A stretch of 64,000 bases of DNA from Limnephilus marmoratus (GCA_917880885.1 OU862920.1:1674001-1738000); one strand, 5' to 3'. Positions 12,640 to 24,856 are shown, numbered from the stretch's first letter. Numbers and translations: made by a program. Notes: generated from the letters alone by a model not told the origin.

Positions 12640-13467
12640 AAAGTACAAGAAGGATTCCACAGATCTTATCAGATAGCTTAAGAAAGTTAAGACTGAGAAA
12701 GGAGATATTTTGGTCAGTTTTGACGGTGTGTCCCTTTTCACGAATGTGCCTCTGGAAGACTCCATAACAATGCTCAGAGAGATCTACGAGGGAGACATTT
12801 GTAAACTTTTTGAACACTGCCTTAAAACGGTATATTTTGCATTCCAGGGTGAACTTTTTGAACAAGTGGTCGCCAGTACTCGCCAACTTCTTTATGGAGA
12901 AGTTTGAGGAAGTGGCACTCGACACAGCTTCGGCTGTTCCTAAAGTATGCTGGCGGTATGTCGACGATGTCTTCGCCATCTGGCCTCATGGAACAGAGAA
13001 ATTGAACAAATTTCTGGACCATCTCAACTCACTCCACGTTAAAATTAAGTTCACAATGGAGCTGGAAAATGACTCTAAGATCCTACTTTTCCTAGATGTG
13101 GAGGTGATGCGAATAGAAGATGGTAGTCTAGGACACACAGTGTATAGAAAACCAACTCATACAAATCGGTATCTACATGCTGATTCCCATCACCACCCAG
13201 CGCAGAAGAGAGGACTTATCCATACATTGGTGACCCTAGCGACTAGAATATGTGAAGAAACAAAAATCGGAGCAGAACTTTCAAAACTGACCGATGCACT
13301 GGAGCGTAACGGTTACCCAGTAAGGAAGACAAGGCAAATCATAAGAGCGAAATCTGCACCAAACGAAGACAGAATTGAACAAGAGTCAAAGGGCTGCGCT
13401 TTCCTGCCTTAGTTCACAATGTGACAGATAGAATTGCCAGACTATTGAAAAAAGAAAGCATCAAGAC
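12640..13467 (+). pseudogene. Penelope-like reverse transcriptase region, broken
   Basis: Two overlapping frames carry the palm domain. The first (12710-12907) has SFDGVSLFTNVPLED, the motif A aspartate. The second (12810-13412) has RYVDDVFAIW, the motif C aspartates, and FLDVEVMR with TVYRKPTHTNRYL. The stretch that should link them is deleted. A third frame (13421 on) resumes with DRIARLLKKESIKT. Confidence 0.75.
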
Positions 13468-13792
13468 CAAAGATATTCAAATACACAAGAGATATGCTAT
13501 GGTGTCCGCGCAACTGTCGCCGGACTACGCGCTAATTAGCGTAGTTTTCATACAAAAAGAATTTGTTCATTTTGTTGATTTTTTGAAAATGTGCATTAAT
13601 ATTGGTTAACAATATATTTTGAATAAGGAAAGAATTCGTTCATTTAGTTTAACGTTCGTTTGGTTTATTCGTTAATTATTTGTTCTTTTAGTTTATTTGT
13701 TAATTGGTAAACAATATCGGCGACACCCGGAAGCGCAGACCCACATAGTAAAAACAGCAGATAGCACATCTACTTATATTTCAATATCTTTG
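13468..13792. mobile_element. 325-bp hAT-like MITE inside the Penelope-like element
   Basis: Flanked by perfect 8-bp direct repeats ATCAAGAC (13460-13467 and 13793-13800). Termini CAAAGATATTCAAATA and, reversed, CAAAGATATTGAAATA are inverted repeats with one difference. The 8-bp duplication points to hAT. A second copy lies at 26935-27216. It separates the RT and endonuclease parts of the host element. Confidence 0.8.
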
Positions 13793-13800
13793 ATCAAGAC

Positions 13801-14242
13801 TGTCTTCGGAACCACGACAAAAATACGAGACTTTTTGAGGCCTGCAAAGACCAAGTTTCCTCTGGAAACAGATGGAGTGTACAAACTCAGCTGTTCTGGA
13901 TGTGACAGGGTATATGTAGGCCAAACAGAGCGGACGATCTCCAAAAGGATATCGGAACACTTTCGAGCATGTAAACTTGGCCGCCCTGACAAATCGGCAA
14001 ACGCCGATTTAATTGAAACCGGCCATTACTTTGGATTTGTTCCTGAAGTCCTGGGAAGACCGAAAACTCATAGAGCACGCCTGATTACGGAGGCAATTGA
14101 AATTCACAAAAATCCTATAAATATTAATAGAGACGACGGAGCAAAACTCAATAGTTCTTGGTATCCGGTAATTGACGGTTACATCAAGGCTAAACGCAAA
14201 AAAAACATGTTGAAGTATATTGTAGCGCCAGCCCGTAGATGA
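13801..14242 (+). pseudogene. Penelope-like GIY-YIG endonuclease domain
   Basis: The frame from 13801 to TGA at 14240-14242 gives TTTKIRDFLRPAKTKFP, then GVYKLSCSGCDRVYVGQT (the GIY..YIG variant), ISEHFRACK, and a conserved glutamate candidate in LITEAIEIHKNP. The domain itself is intact; it is cut from its RT by the MITE. An ATG at 13697, inside the MITE, is in frame but fortuitous. Confidence 0.75.
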
Positions 14243-14308
14243 GTGGAGCTGGCGACACGGTATCGCTCCTATGTAGATAAGTACAAACATCACCCCTGAC
14301 TATTACAC

Positions 14309-14400
14309 ATCTGCCCTGATGATGGACACTGCAACGCTGTCCGAAACGTTGGCTAAAGAAGGAGGTAGCGCAACACGCAAAACTAATAACAAAATAATTT
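14309..14400 (+). ncRNA. Hammerhead-ribozyme-like motif at Penelope-like 3' end
   Basis: CTGATGA at 14316-14322 and GAAA at 14343-14346 flank a stem II formed by GGACA and TGTCC. CTGCC just before the core can pair (one G-U) with GGTAG downstream as stem I. Hammerhead motifs are established in Penelope-like elements. I could not place a convincing stem III and cleavage site, so activity is uncertain. The sequence recurs in both halves of the 43449-43690 palindrome and, decayed, at 29885-29930. Confidence 0.55.
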
Positions 14401-14420
14401 TTGGCCGTGAAAAGCTTTTA

Positions 14421-15370
14421 TTTTGCTTTAACTATTATTTTGCTTGTATTACTAACCTGATTTGTTGTACTATGTTTTTTAACTGCTTTATAACAACGTA
14501 TGCAGGGAAACTGGAGGTCTAGATTCGTTCAAAATAAATAAATGTAGCTTCGTTTAACAAAAAACAAATAGAATCTTGCGAGAGCCTTGAAGGAGTGAGC
14601 TTCTGTTACTTATACCAGTGCGGGTAAGTGGTGATAACCTCAAATGTCCTAAAGAGTCGTAAATTCTTAAGTCGTTCAAAATATCAACTCAACTTTCGCA
14701 TTGATCTTCTTATAAAAGTAATAACAGTGATGGGGCAGCAAATGTACAATAATGCAACGTTAAATGTAATGTCCTCCACGTGCAAAGTCGTATTGTCACC
14801 AAACATAAACTTTTTAATTATTAAAGTTTGTTTATCGGAATTGACCTGCAAGATAAGTATGTTTCTGTATCTACATATTTGTAAATAATCAAGTTAGATA
14901 GAGCCTAAAAATTCATAATAAATTGTTCAGCGCCCTTGAGGTGATTTTTCACTGAAAACGGCGCTGTACAAATTTTCCAACTATTATTATTTCAATAATA
15001 CCATTAGGTATTAGGTAGGTACAAACGAAACAGTGAACACTAAAATATAGTAGGTAACCATCTAACGTTTCCATGTTTTGAAAACAAAATAAATATATAT
15101 AAGGTTAATTAAGCATGTATAAATTAATCAAATTGTAAACTGCTGATTTCCCTAAAATAAATAATATATAAGCATGACACAAAAATAATTTTTTTGAAAT
15201 ATTAACATTTTTGTTTCGGCTATAATCCATATACATTTTTTGTATTAGGTATTTTGAAATTAAATAAAGTGCATATTGATGCCTTCCGTGCTTCAGTGGT
15301 TGCGATCGACGAGAGGACGTGCGCAAGTGATTTTTATCTGATTAATTAATTTATTTGAATGATTGCTGCA
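14421..15370. other. AT-rich spacer with a short LINE tail
   Basis: No gene. Positions 14930-14995 are a LINE 3' tail of the GCGC-stem type (CAGCGCCCTTGAGGTGATT, later GGCGCTGTACAAATT, then ATT repeats), related to 46065-46141, 49858-49920 and 58243-58315. Small frames at 14628-14888 and 15105-15326 have no recognisable content. Confidence 0.45.
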
Positions 15371-15376
15371 TATTTC

Positions 15377-15760
15377 GGAGGCGGAAATGGGTACCGCCGC
15401 CCCGGGAACCATTTATTAACACCTCCGCCATAGATCAAAGGCTATACGTGCCCGGGTTCATGGGTTGAGGTTTATCTATGAGGTCTTGGTGGCGGTTGAT
15501 CTGGAAACACTGAACCCCAGATTCCTTACCACACCTCATACCTTTTTTTTCCAGAACTTCGTCTCTTTTTTTAAAAAAAAACACCCTCGACCCAGCATCC
15601 CCAAATATGACATAGGTAAATTCTTTCAGTATCGTCCTGGTGAAAGACCACCATTCAGAATCGAAACGGTGAATTGGTGACCAGATCTGTATAACCGTAT
15701 TGAATAACAGGTTCTTCCCCGCGTCATCTTCACACGTTCTTCCCCTCCCAGGCACCTTCA
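15377..15760 (+). repeat. SINE-B partial copy joined to SINE-A body
   Basis: 15377-15614 matches SINE-B (GGTACCGCCGCCCCGGGAAC, CCCGGGTTCATGG, CCCAGCATCCCCAAA). From about 15625 the sequence becomes SINE-A body (GACCACCATTCAGAATCG, TTGGTGACCAGATCTG). Two families are fused or inserted into one another here. Confidence 0.65.
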
Positions 15761-16560
15761 GCCTTACGAAATACCTAAATGTTCTCTTTAGCTCTAGAAG
15801 GATGGGAGCGGTTGGGACTCTTGCACGATACTACCACAAAAAAAACTTCTAAAAATTAATACGCTGAACAGAAAATAAATTAATGTTTAATAGGTACCCA
15901 TCGGAAGGAAAACTAAAATCTTAAGAACTTTCAGTCAAGAAAAAACTTCTAAATTGAAAATGTTGGATCCATTTCGTCAGAAGTAGGGAAAATAGCACTT
16001 AGCTGCTTAGCTCAACAAAAAAGGTTTAAATGCAATGGAATATTTGTCATTATTATAAAATCGATTTATTGTTTGACTTTTTAGTTGCAATAATCTAATA
16101 TAAAGCAACTTTATTATTAACATTATTATGTCCACAGATATTGTAGAATGGGTTATAAGAGTCATAAATGGTCTCTATTAAGATCACGTCCATAAAATTC
16201 ATGTGCATTTTTATTTTCATGTCGTAAACAATATTGTGTCGTAAACATGGTCCTGCTTTTTCTGAAAATATATTGATTATAATATTTGGCTTGTGAAATA
16301 GCGTGGAAATCGACCATAAACCATTGAATTATTTTAATATAATTTCATAAGTGGTTGAGTACGTATTATGTGTATTTCGATCTCCATGTATATTGTACTA
16401 TCTCCAATATTCTCTCCAGAGAACTTTGAAGAAAACGAAATGATATTTATAAGTTATAAGTAGTGGGACCAGTAAGTCCTACAGGATGCTTATTAAAAGA
16501 CTTGGTTAAGCGATTAATTGTCAAGTGATAACTTTAATTTTATTTTAAATTAGCCTTACT
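15761..16560. other. AT-rich spacer
   Basis: No coding sequence, repeat structure or RNA gene recognised. Confidence 0.4.
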
Positions 16561-16561
16561 T

Positions 16562-16943
16562 TAAGAGGCTCTGTGTAGAGGGTATTTTGAGGAAAGGTAG
16601 GAGATGATGTTCTGGGAAGGAATAGGTATGAGGAACGGCTAGGAATATTTAGTATCTATCAGTATATTAAGGAGTGACGTAAGTATGAATCCATCGCTCC
16701 CACTGAGAGTCCTGCTGGAGAGGTCAAAAGGTCTCTTTAACAAGTTTCTCCTTATCCGGCCTGTCAGGCATCTGGTGGGCCGAAGAATCCAACGCCAAGA
16801 CTCGGACACCCACCCCGTGCACTCGTGCACCCCTGCTAAGTCACCAAACGTAGAGAACCACCTCGGGTGACCTGTGGCAGAGGTGTTGGTTATTCAATAA
16901 ATTGTTCCTGGGGCGGCTGTACCCACTTTGGCATCCCAAATTG
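16562..16943 (-). repeat. SINE-B copy
   Basis: Reverse-strand copy with family landmarks: GAGGTGTTGGTTATTCAATAA, CCCCTGCTAAGTCACCAAAC, and a degenerate 3' tail at 16562-16600. Compared with 39622-40105 it is nearly full length. Small frames inside it are not genes. Confidence 0.7.
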
Positions 16944-18820
16944 AGAACGACCTAAAGAAACGATAAAAAATTGAAATTGCCTTAAATTATTCTTACAAAA
17001 CCTTCGCAGGTGACACACTTTTTTAATAAAAATATTTCGCGTCTTTAAATGTTCATTCTTTGGCAGGATAATCTTTTCATGTTGAAATTGGCCTGGGACT
17101 TCACTGCTACTAAAATAATAAAGGCAATAGCTTCTCAAACGCGACATCTGTAACTTTAGTTGGAAAACAAAGATTAATTACTAAGGTTAACGTCTCTGGC
17201 TCCAGCAGATTAAGATTAAGACAGGTTTATGGATTACCTCCAGTTGATGTCTTTTTTGTCATAATTTAATACGAGGAAGCTATTCTAGCGTAAAACAAAA
17301 ATACTCCGGTCGCATTTACAATGCCAAACGATAGAATTCTTCCTGACTCCAAGATTATCGAGATCGAAAACAAATCAACAATCGAAAACTAACCAGCAAC
17401 AACACTAAAAAATACAACAAATCCAAACATGACAGCAAAACACCTAACTCAAGGCCATTCAGCCTGGGTAGTTTCTGCGCCCTGCTGCTCCCTTTACTTC
17501 TGGGATCCAGCCACACGTCACTTCAGCAGCCGTGGTTGTTGTTTATTCTTTATATTTTGTAACTGGATTTAAGCAGATAGTACAGTCTTGCAATACTCGA
17601 TGACGACTGTCATCTCCAGACGATAATTCCTGGGATAATCTGTTTAATCCACTCTTTGCCTTAGTAGCCAGCTAGAAAGGTAGTAATTTCACTCGACTGC
17701 GCCAGCTCTATTATTTTCAATGACCTCTCCAGAAAAATTCGTTAATTGTAAGAACTGGGACCAGTATTCTCCAGAATATTTTCTGAAAGACTTAGGTTCT
17801 TTAAATGACAGTGACTGTTTATTGACGTAATTATACTTCGGAAGACCAACCTGGATGAAAGTTAGGTTTTGTCTGCGGAGCTCAAGAATTATTTTTTATT
17901 TATTTTTTAATGTTCCCCGAAAACGATTGTATACCGATATAACACGGAGAAGATTACACATTAAAAAGGCGTGGGCTCTTTTTCTATTTTGTTACTCGGG
18001 TCAAAAGGTAGTTGGTAATGTCACTTGACTTAAGGTTGATGGTTAATGCAGAATTGTTAGCAGTTAAATCGCTCTCTTAATTGGCGCGTTCTGATAGGCA
18101 GAAGTCCTTGCTTTCAGAGCATAAAAAAGTGCATGGGGTCTCCCACGAGTATGCTTCTCAGGGACATCTCTTTCAACATAGGCAGATTGAGAATAATTCC
18201 CAAGATTAGCTTAAAAAAATGTTTACCATAAAAATATTCTGGAATTCAGATTCAGGAATGGATAGTATGAATATTCCCTTATATACTTGTAACGCATAAA
18301 CCTCTTTCGTATTTTATCTATTTCTGGGACACGGTTGTGTTCAGAAGGGCCTCAAATATATATGTTCCCCGTAGTAAATAATCTCGCATTACGAAGAACA
18401 AGTCCAAGCAATTTGTTGGCGTGACTACACCGGTTTGATGACTGCACATCTACCTTCTGTTACCCTCGGCGTAACGGAAGAGCCCGTAGACAATTAAAGT
18501 AATGTGGGAACTAATCATAGAGTAAAATTATGATACATTACAATAATATTCATGTCACTAGTCACTCCCTACTTTTCAAAGAGGTTAATTAATAATAAAT
18601 GTCAGGAATTTCATACGCCACCTATGAAACTTTAAGCAAAATACTATGTTTATGTTTTCCATTAATAGGAAAATTGCTCTGCCGACTGAATGAAGCATCT
18701 GGTAAGACTTTTACTATAACGAAACAGTAATCGTGCAAAAATTTAAAATTTTAACAAATTCAACAATTATTTATGAAAATCTTGTGTGTCACTGCAAGAA
18801 AAAAAATCCTTGCGGCAATG
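16944..18820. other. Gene-free stretch
   Basis: No gene or recognised mobile element. The 85-codon minus frame at 16890-17147 begins inside SINE-B and has no domain. Confidence 0.4.
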
Positions 18821-18965
18821 TTATTGTAAAAAAAAAACAGGCGTAACAGCATGAAAACATGAAGGCCCCTCGTACGCTGCGACAGTTTTATGTTATGAAG
18901 TTATGTTAAAAAAAAACAGGCGTAACAGCATGAAATCATGAAGGCCCCTCGCACGCTGCGACACT
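18821..18965 (+). repeat. 79-bp tandem duplication
   Basis: Two direct copies of a unit containing CAGGCGTAACAGCATGAAA and GAAGGCCCCTCG, offset by 79 bp and about 95% identical over the shared part. They are separated by a TTATGTTATGAAG link. Confidence 0.8.
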
Positions 18966-20457
18966 TTTCGGTACTATTTAGCTTTGGCTGAAAACGTTAG
19001 ATGGTGTTTTTGAGGTTGTGTGACAAAATCATCAACGTTTAAAATTCAATTGACTGCCTCCCAGTGCAACCTTTTGCGCAAAATTTTTTAAATTCCATCA
19101 AAGTAATAAAAAATAAGACATTCATTTTGTAGCTGTTTTGAGGCAGCCAATTGAAAAAAACTAGGATATACCTACTAGTATAATTGTAATAATAAAAATT
19201 GTAATGAATAATGATGAATAATTCGCATTTTTTGTTGTTGTTGCTTTTATCTGCACAAGAGTCCTAACTGCCATATTGCTACTAATATAATGTAAATATA
19301 TTTTTCGGCTTTTTAACGAAAATCTCGACATAACGCTTTGCGCACATTTTTCAGAAATAACTGATTGAAAAGCACCCGGAGGTATTGGTTTTGAGGTACT
19401 TTTTACTACTTATTAAAAATCTCTTGAAGATATTTATTGTAAATATTTTTTTTTAATTTGAGGCGAACAAATATGATTAAATGTTTGCAGTTCGTCTGAC
19501 GGACTATCGCGTCAGCAATTAAAGGTTAAGGAAAAATTGTACCGGTCAATTTAGTCGGTTGAAGGCTGAGATGGCATCGCGCCTGGGTTCCATCCAGGCA
19601 TAGTGAGTTCAGTTATTCGGTTGTGTAAGTCCTCCATCACGGCATATGTAACATTTTCCGCTTCTCGTGTTGGTAGCAGGAGATTTTTGTCAGGTTATTC
19701 ACAACCCGGAATTTTTGTCTTTATTTTTAAAAATATAATGAATATGGCCTTTGTAGGCTGATAGCGGTAAAAGACAAAAAAAAATGGAAAGAATTTAAAA
19801 CTTTTCAATTTATTTTGTAATAATGGAATTCCGCCAAGAATTGTCAGTACATAAAGTTTTATTAATTTAAGTATTTTGTGCATGTTCTTCTGAAAGTGAG
19901 TTTTGTCCTGATCAGTGGAAGTGTATATTTTCTGGAAGGTAGCAATAATTGTACACAGAGTAGTTGTTGATGGTTTTGATTAGGAATTTTTTGTCAGATG
20001 TATTTCCTCTATCTTCTAGTGATGTTAACTTATGGGATCCTTATTAGCTTTTTAGTTATGCTTATATTAGATAACAGAGTATGATATTCATTTGGTCAAT
20101 AAGAAAAAGAATTGTTAAAACTCAGTCATTAAATGCAAATCAGGTTTAAGTAAGAGAGTATTCACATATTTTAAATGACATTTATTCAATATAGGTAACC
20201 ATTAAAAATATAGTTTAACAGATATAATAATGCATTTTAATAACAATAGCAATAATATTAGTAATGTTATATTGATAATGTATTTTAGCAATGTATAGAT
20301 ATAATATTGATACCATTTTCACAAACACATATGTATCAAGATAAATACGTGTAATTCAATAAATAATAATATGTGAGAATAACAGAGGTTCTGAAGAAAT
20401 AAGCTAGTTAAAAAATATATTTTCCTAAATTTAATTATTTTAATCTTAGTTATCTTA
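18966..20457. other. Gene-free stretch with possible SINE trace
   Basis: Mostly AT-rich. 19560-19690 (GGGTTCCATCCAGGC, TCCTCCATCACGGCATATG) resembles the reverse of 29740-29860 and may be a tRNA-derived SINE body. Nothing else was recognised. Confidence 0.35.
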
Positions 20458-20577
20458 GGGCCGGTTTTATAAACTTTCATTCGTTACGCTTGAAACCATT
20501 TTTAACATTATTCGTATGATCGAAGAATTGTTAAAAATATATCAAGCGTAACGAACGGATGGCTATAAAACCGGCCC
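20458..20577. mobile_element. 120-bp PIF/Harbinger-type MITE
   Basis: Begins GGGCCGGTTTTATAAAC and ends with the inverse ATAAAACCGGCCC. It is flanked by TTA on both sides (20455-20457 and 20578-20580). GG..CC ends and a TTA target duplication are typical of PIF/Harbinger. The interior also pairs (CGTTACGCTTG with CAAGCGTAACG). Confidence 0.75.
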
Positions 20578-23213
20578 TTAATGTCTGATCTACACAGTTG
20601 GTGGACTTGTAGCCCGAGTTCTACCATTTTCACTCTCGTATCGCGCAGTGGTTGCTTGGATTACTATAGTTAGCATATGTTGGATGTCTTCGCTTCCTTT
20701 GACTAGGAGGTAGACCCGCCGAGGGTGTAGAAAAGACATTAGATTATTAGATACTTTTTGCTAGTTACGTGAATTTTACTACTTCTGTCCTATTCATCAT
20801 AATCATGAAATCCAGTTCGTCGTTTCTTGTGTAAAACACATATTTATTAAAAATACAAAAATACTCATGTAACGATTACCATAGTTAGAAATTATTACAT
20901 TTTTAAGTTTGCATATAAGTGCAAATATAAATAAAATACATTACAAAACAATTGGTCATTATTGACGGAATAGTTAATACATTTCTTATTTATAAATAAT
21001 ATCAAAGGTTTTTCTAACACGTAATTAGAAATCAATGGAGTAATATTCTAGGTAGGTACTAAACTTCTTCGTTCCATCGAGCGACGAATAATATTATATA
21101 AATATTTACTTGTTTCAGTATCAGTCGAAAAATTGATGAAAAATCTTAATTTACATATCAAAATTTCCCTCTCACGTTTTTCTTAATTCTTTATCCCATT
21201 ACCTACTTAAAGCAAGCTCAGACTATTCACACATTAGTAGACCTTCCGTTTTAAATAAAATAATTTGACTTTTTTCTTTGTTTGCTTTTCAATCTATTTA
21301 CAAATGCATGAATCCATTCTAACTTATTTATACGTTAGGTTACTCTAGTTTAATATTATAAAAAGTAAAAAAAAGTCATTTACACCGTGTTTAGGGTTTC
21401 TTACAGCGAAGCTTCAGAAAATAAGGAATTCATGATATAAAAAATACTAATAATGGTTTTCCAGCCGAGCAATAGCATCCCAAAAGAGTTTGTGTTGTGC
21501 TCGCAGCTTTATAATATCCGCGTACACACCAAGTACCGGATTATCCATAAGGCAGTGTAGGCAACTGCCTAGGGGCCACGACATGGTTAATCCGGCCCTG
21601 CACACACCCATCAATAAGTCATTGGGTTACGGTGCGCCTAACAGTTTTGCATTTAGCACTACGTCGTGGGCGGTTTAATGATGACTATAAAGCCGAATTT
21701 ACATTACGCAACTAGTTGCATGCATGTTCCAAATAATTGAAAGACACCGACAAGTTGGACAAATTTAGTGTCGTGCAACCTTCTGTATTACAGCAACCAT
21801 GGCAGCCTCAACATCTTTCCTGCAATGCGCAATGTTGTTGTATACAACTCTAACGCAATTACAATGAACACACATGTCCGCTAAACTAAAATGGTTTCGC
21901 GACACAAGTTGCACCGCGTTTTAACACTATACATTTAGTTGCATACCAAATAATTGTGTATTGTGAAAGTGGCCTCAATTGAGTGGTGGCGTAATTTCGC
22001 GCTAGCACGAGTACAAATAATTTCCTTCACATTTTTTGTAATCCTTTAGAAAGTAATTGATTCGTGTACAGACCAAATTTCAGTCGGTTCGTTCTAACCA
22101 GAAATTATTAAAAAATCGCTTTCCTTCCATAAAGCGATAGGATCCGGCCCGCCACGCAGTAAGTATGCAAACAAACCACCCATATTCACCTCACCTATGT
22201 AAAACTTGAAATTATTTATCTTTTACACAACATGCTTTTTAAATCGTAGAAACTAATGTCATGAAACACCGTGTGTGCGCAACTAGTTGCTTAGGACTGT
22301 TATTCGAAATATAAACATAATATTCAAATAAACTGAAAAACTATTTTAAATTTGGGCGTTAATTTCATTAGGTACCATAGAGTTTCACGGGTCCGCTCTA
22401 AACCACGGTGTATTTTTATTGATATCAAAGTAATGATGAATTATTCAGAATCCACACATTTAATATTGAGAAACATCAGAATGAATTTTCTACTTCCTTT
22501 AGCGATTAAATTAAATTTCCACAATACAACAAGCTCGGTGTTCTTTGGAAATGATAAATGTATGGATTACTCCGACACTACAATATGTACCTATGTACTA
22601 CATTTTGCACTTTGTAATTAAGAGTATCAACACAAACACAATTAGCACAATTAGTATTGATAATTTTAAGAACTTTCTCGACTTCGCGCTATAACTTGAC
22701 ACCATTTTGGCATTATGTGCAATTGACACATAAGAAAGGCATATATCTTTTTACCACAAAAACTGACTTATAAGTACAAGAAAAAATTAGGGACATACAT
22801 TATGAAAGGATGGAACAAAAACTTGGTCGGCTTATCAAAAAATAGAATAAATAGTGGAAATGCCCTTTTAAATAGTTAACAAACGAGATTTATCAAAAGA
22901 AAAGTTATAGAATAGCTTCAGTAGGTAATTTACATAGTGTAGTAAACAATACACACGCTCAGCAATTTGCCTGTTATTTTCACACAGCTTGAATAGTTTT
23001 AATGTTGTATATCACTAATTTTATACATTTTCTCCCGGAATAAACTATGTAACTACATTTATATATATATATATATGAAAATACGGAAAAAAGGCCTTAA
23101 AATAAAGCGCATATTATCACTAGTAAAAAGATACCTACGTCATATTGTACAAAGAGAGGTATCAAAAATCGATTCGGTTAATATTCTCACGATTGAAGGA
23201 ATTTTGAAACTCA
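20578..23213. other. Gene-free stretch
   Basis: AT-rich. At 21703-21725 and about 22266-22285 the palindrome GCAACTAGTTGC occurs twice, possibly marking ends of a decayed element. An AT dinucleotide run lies near 23060. The 89-codon frame at 22352-22621 has no recognisable domain. Confidence 0.35.
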
Positions 23214-23360
23214 GGGCCAGTTGTTTCAGAATTTAAACAATTCATCAAATTTCGAAATAATTTTTTAAGTTTTAAATATAAAAGCAGGACTTGAATAGAA
23301 CTTTCACGGAACTTGAAAATTAATTTTGAATTTCGATGAATTGTTCAAATTTAATTTAGT
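23214..23360. mobile_element. MITE-like fragment (GGGCCAGTTGTTTCA)
   Basis: Starts GGGCCAGTTGTTTCAGAA, as does the complete element at 53015-53159. Internal AATTCATCAAATTTCG pairs with CGATGAATTG, but the right terminus is missing. Confidence 0.45.
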
Positions 23361-23979
23361 AAAAGGGGAGTAAACAAATTACTTTATTACATTTCAATTT
23401 TATTTTTTACATCGGTTTTGGAAGAACCCAAAACAAAAGAGAAACTTGCATCGAATAAATAAATAAATAATGAAGTTTCAGTAAAGTAGGATTTGCAAGG
23501 AAACACATTAATTAAAGGAAACACATAAAGAATTGGGCTTAATGGGTTATTGATTAATATTTGGTCGTATTCAATACAGATCTGAACGTGCTCCAAAAGA
23601 GAACAAAGTTCAGTGATATTAATAGTATATTTACGTGCGATAGTTACTTACTTTTATTGGATTTCCCCCCTCAAGTCCTTCCCCATCATAAATAATATAT
23701 AATCACATAGTTTACGACACGATTAAACTATCTATTTAACATTAGTAGCTATGTTATTATTATATGAAGGGTTTCAAGACTGAAGGCAACCATAATAAAT
23801 TATTTGCATAGACAATATTTTCTCAAAAGTAAAATAATAGTACCCGGTTTTATCGGCTACGATTGTATTTTTTAATCTGCCAATGACCATAGCGATTCCA
23901 TAATAGTTGATTCTCCGACAGCCCCCGGCATTCTTATATACAATATGTATAGTCTGAAAATCGACATCGAACGTTATTA

Positions 23980-24410
23980 ATACCGTAGCGTCTTCCTGGT
24001 TGAATTTCAGATCCCGCTTTCGATTGCATGTCCGACGCCACGCCTTACACGCCGCGCCACAAATAACATCTATGTACGTATATTTTCAGATAAAGCTACC
24101 GTTGTAATTCGGTTTCTAATTCAAAAATCCGTCACAAGATATTAATACCGTAGCGTCTGTGTGGTTAAATTTCAGAACCCGGTTTCAATTGGATGTCCGA
24201 CGCCACGCCTTACACCACAAATAAGGGAACGTACCCGGTGACCAAAATCCTAAGCAACCTGCCGCTCATTTGTATGGAGCGTGACCTTTTGAAGACCCCC
24301 CCCCCCCCTAAAAGTGTCACGTAGTATGGGTACGTTCCCTAACATCTGTGTACGTGGATTTTCAGACAAAGCTACCGTTGTGATTCGATGTAAGATGTCG
24401 CCACTTTCGT
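23980..24410 (+). repeat. Tandem duplication, second copy interrupted by MITE
   Basis: Two copies of a segment with TTAATACCGTAGCGTCT, GATTGCATGTCCGACGCCAC (GATTGGATG in the second) and TTTCAGA.AAAGCTACCGTTG. The first runs from about 23977 to 24115. The second runs from about 24138 to 24385 and contains the MITE at 24224-24340. Confidence 0.75.
24224..24340. mobile_element. MITE (GGGAACGTACCC), PIF/Harbinger-like
   Basis: The inverted terminus is GGGAACGTACCC. TAA lies on both sides, while the neighbouring duplicate shows a single CACAAATAACATCT at the same place: an empty site. The sister copy at 63572-63732 has a longer left arm; this one lacks about 44 bp after the left end. It contains a poly-C run. 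Confidence 0.85.
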
Positions 24411-24856
24411 CGGCAAGACGCATAGGGACGTGTTCTTTCTAGGTATAAGTTCTACGAATTTGTGAAGCTGGAGTATCTTCCGGATTTCGAAAGATTGACG
24501 GTAATACTCAGTTTTGTATATTACATATGTATGACATTATCGCCCGACCCGGTTACTTTGTCGTGATGACTAGCCATCACTGGTTGACAGTGTTGGCCAG
24601 TTGTTGACAGTGGATACGAGGAACGGGTAGATTTATAAAATGATCACCAACACTAACTGGGCGTAATCGAAGCAAAAGCCGCCCGCAGGGCCTAGCAGTA
24701 AAAACCTGCGGAGCGGGTTTTTAACCGATAGGGGTAAATTAATTCGATTTTTATCCATACCTTCTTACTATTATAGGTATTTTTAAAGTCAATTTTGGTT
24801 TTAAATTGGTAAAAAATGCATAAGAAATAACAATTATAATTTCGGATAGCCCACTG
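24411..24856. other. Gene-free stretch
   Basis: No feature recognised. A CACTGGTTGACAGTGTTGG / TTGTTGACAGTGG local repeat lies near 24580-24615. Confidence 0.35.

Larger units (their letters stand above)
12560..14420 (+). mobile_element. Penelope-like retroelement, degraded
   Basis: Order seen: reverse transcriptase pieces (SFDGVSLFTNVPLED, then LANFFMEKFEE, then the catalytic RYVDDVFAIW near 12955-12984), a linker DRIARLLKKESIKT, then a GIY-YIG-type endonuclease (GVYKLSCSGC and VYVGQTERTISKRISEH). This RT plus C-terminal GIY-YIG arrangement defines Penelope-like elements. The 3' end carries a hammerhead-like motif. The reading frame is broken near 12865 (a conserved stretch is missing), by a frameshift near 13390, and by a MITE at 13468-13792. 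The 5' boundary is an estimate. Confidence 0.85.

Noticed and set aside
12810..14242. Active Penelope-like element
   Set aside because: An RT motif block is missing, there is a frameshift near 13390, and a MITE interrupts the ORF.
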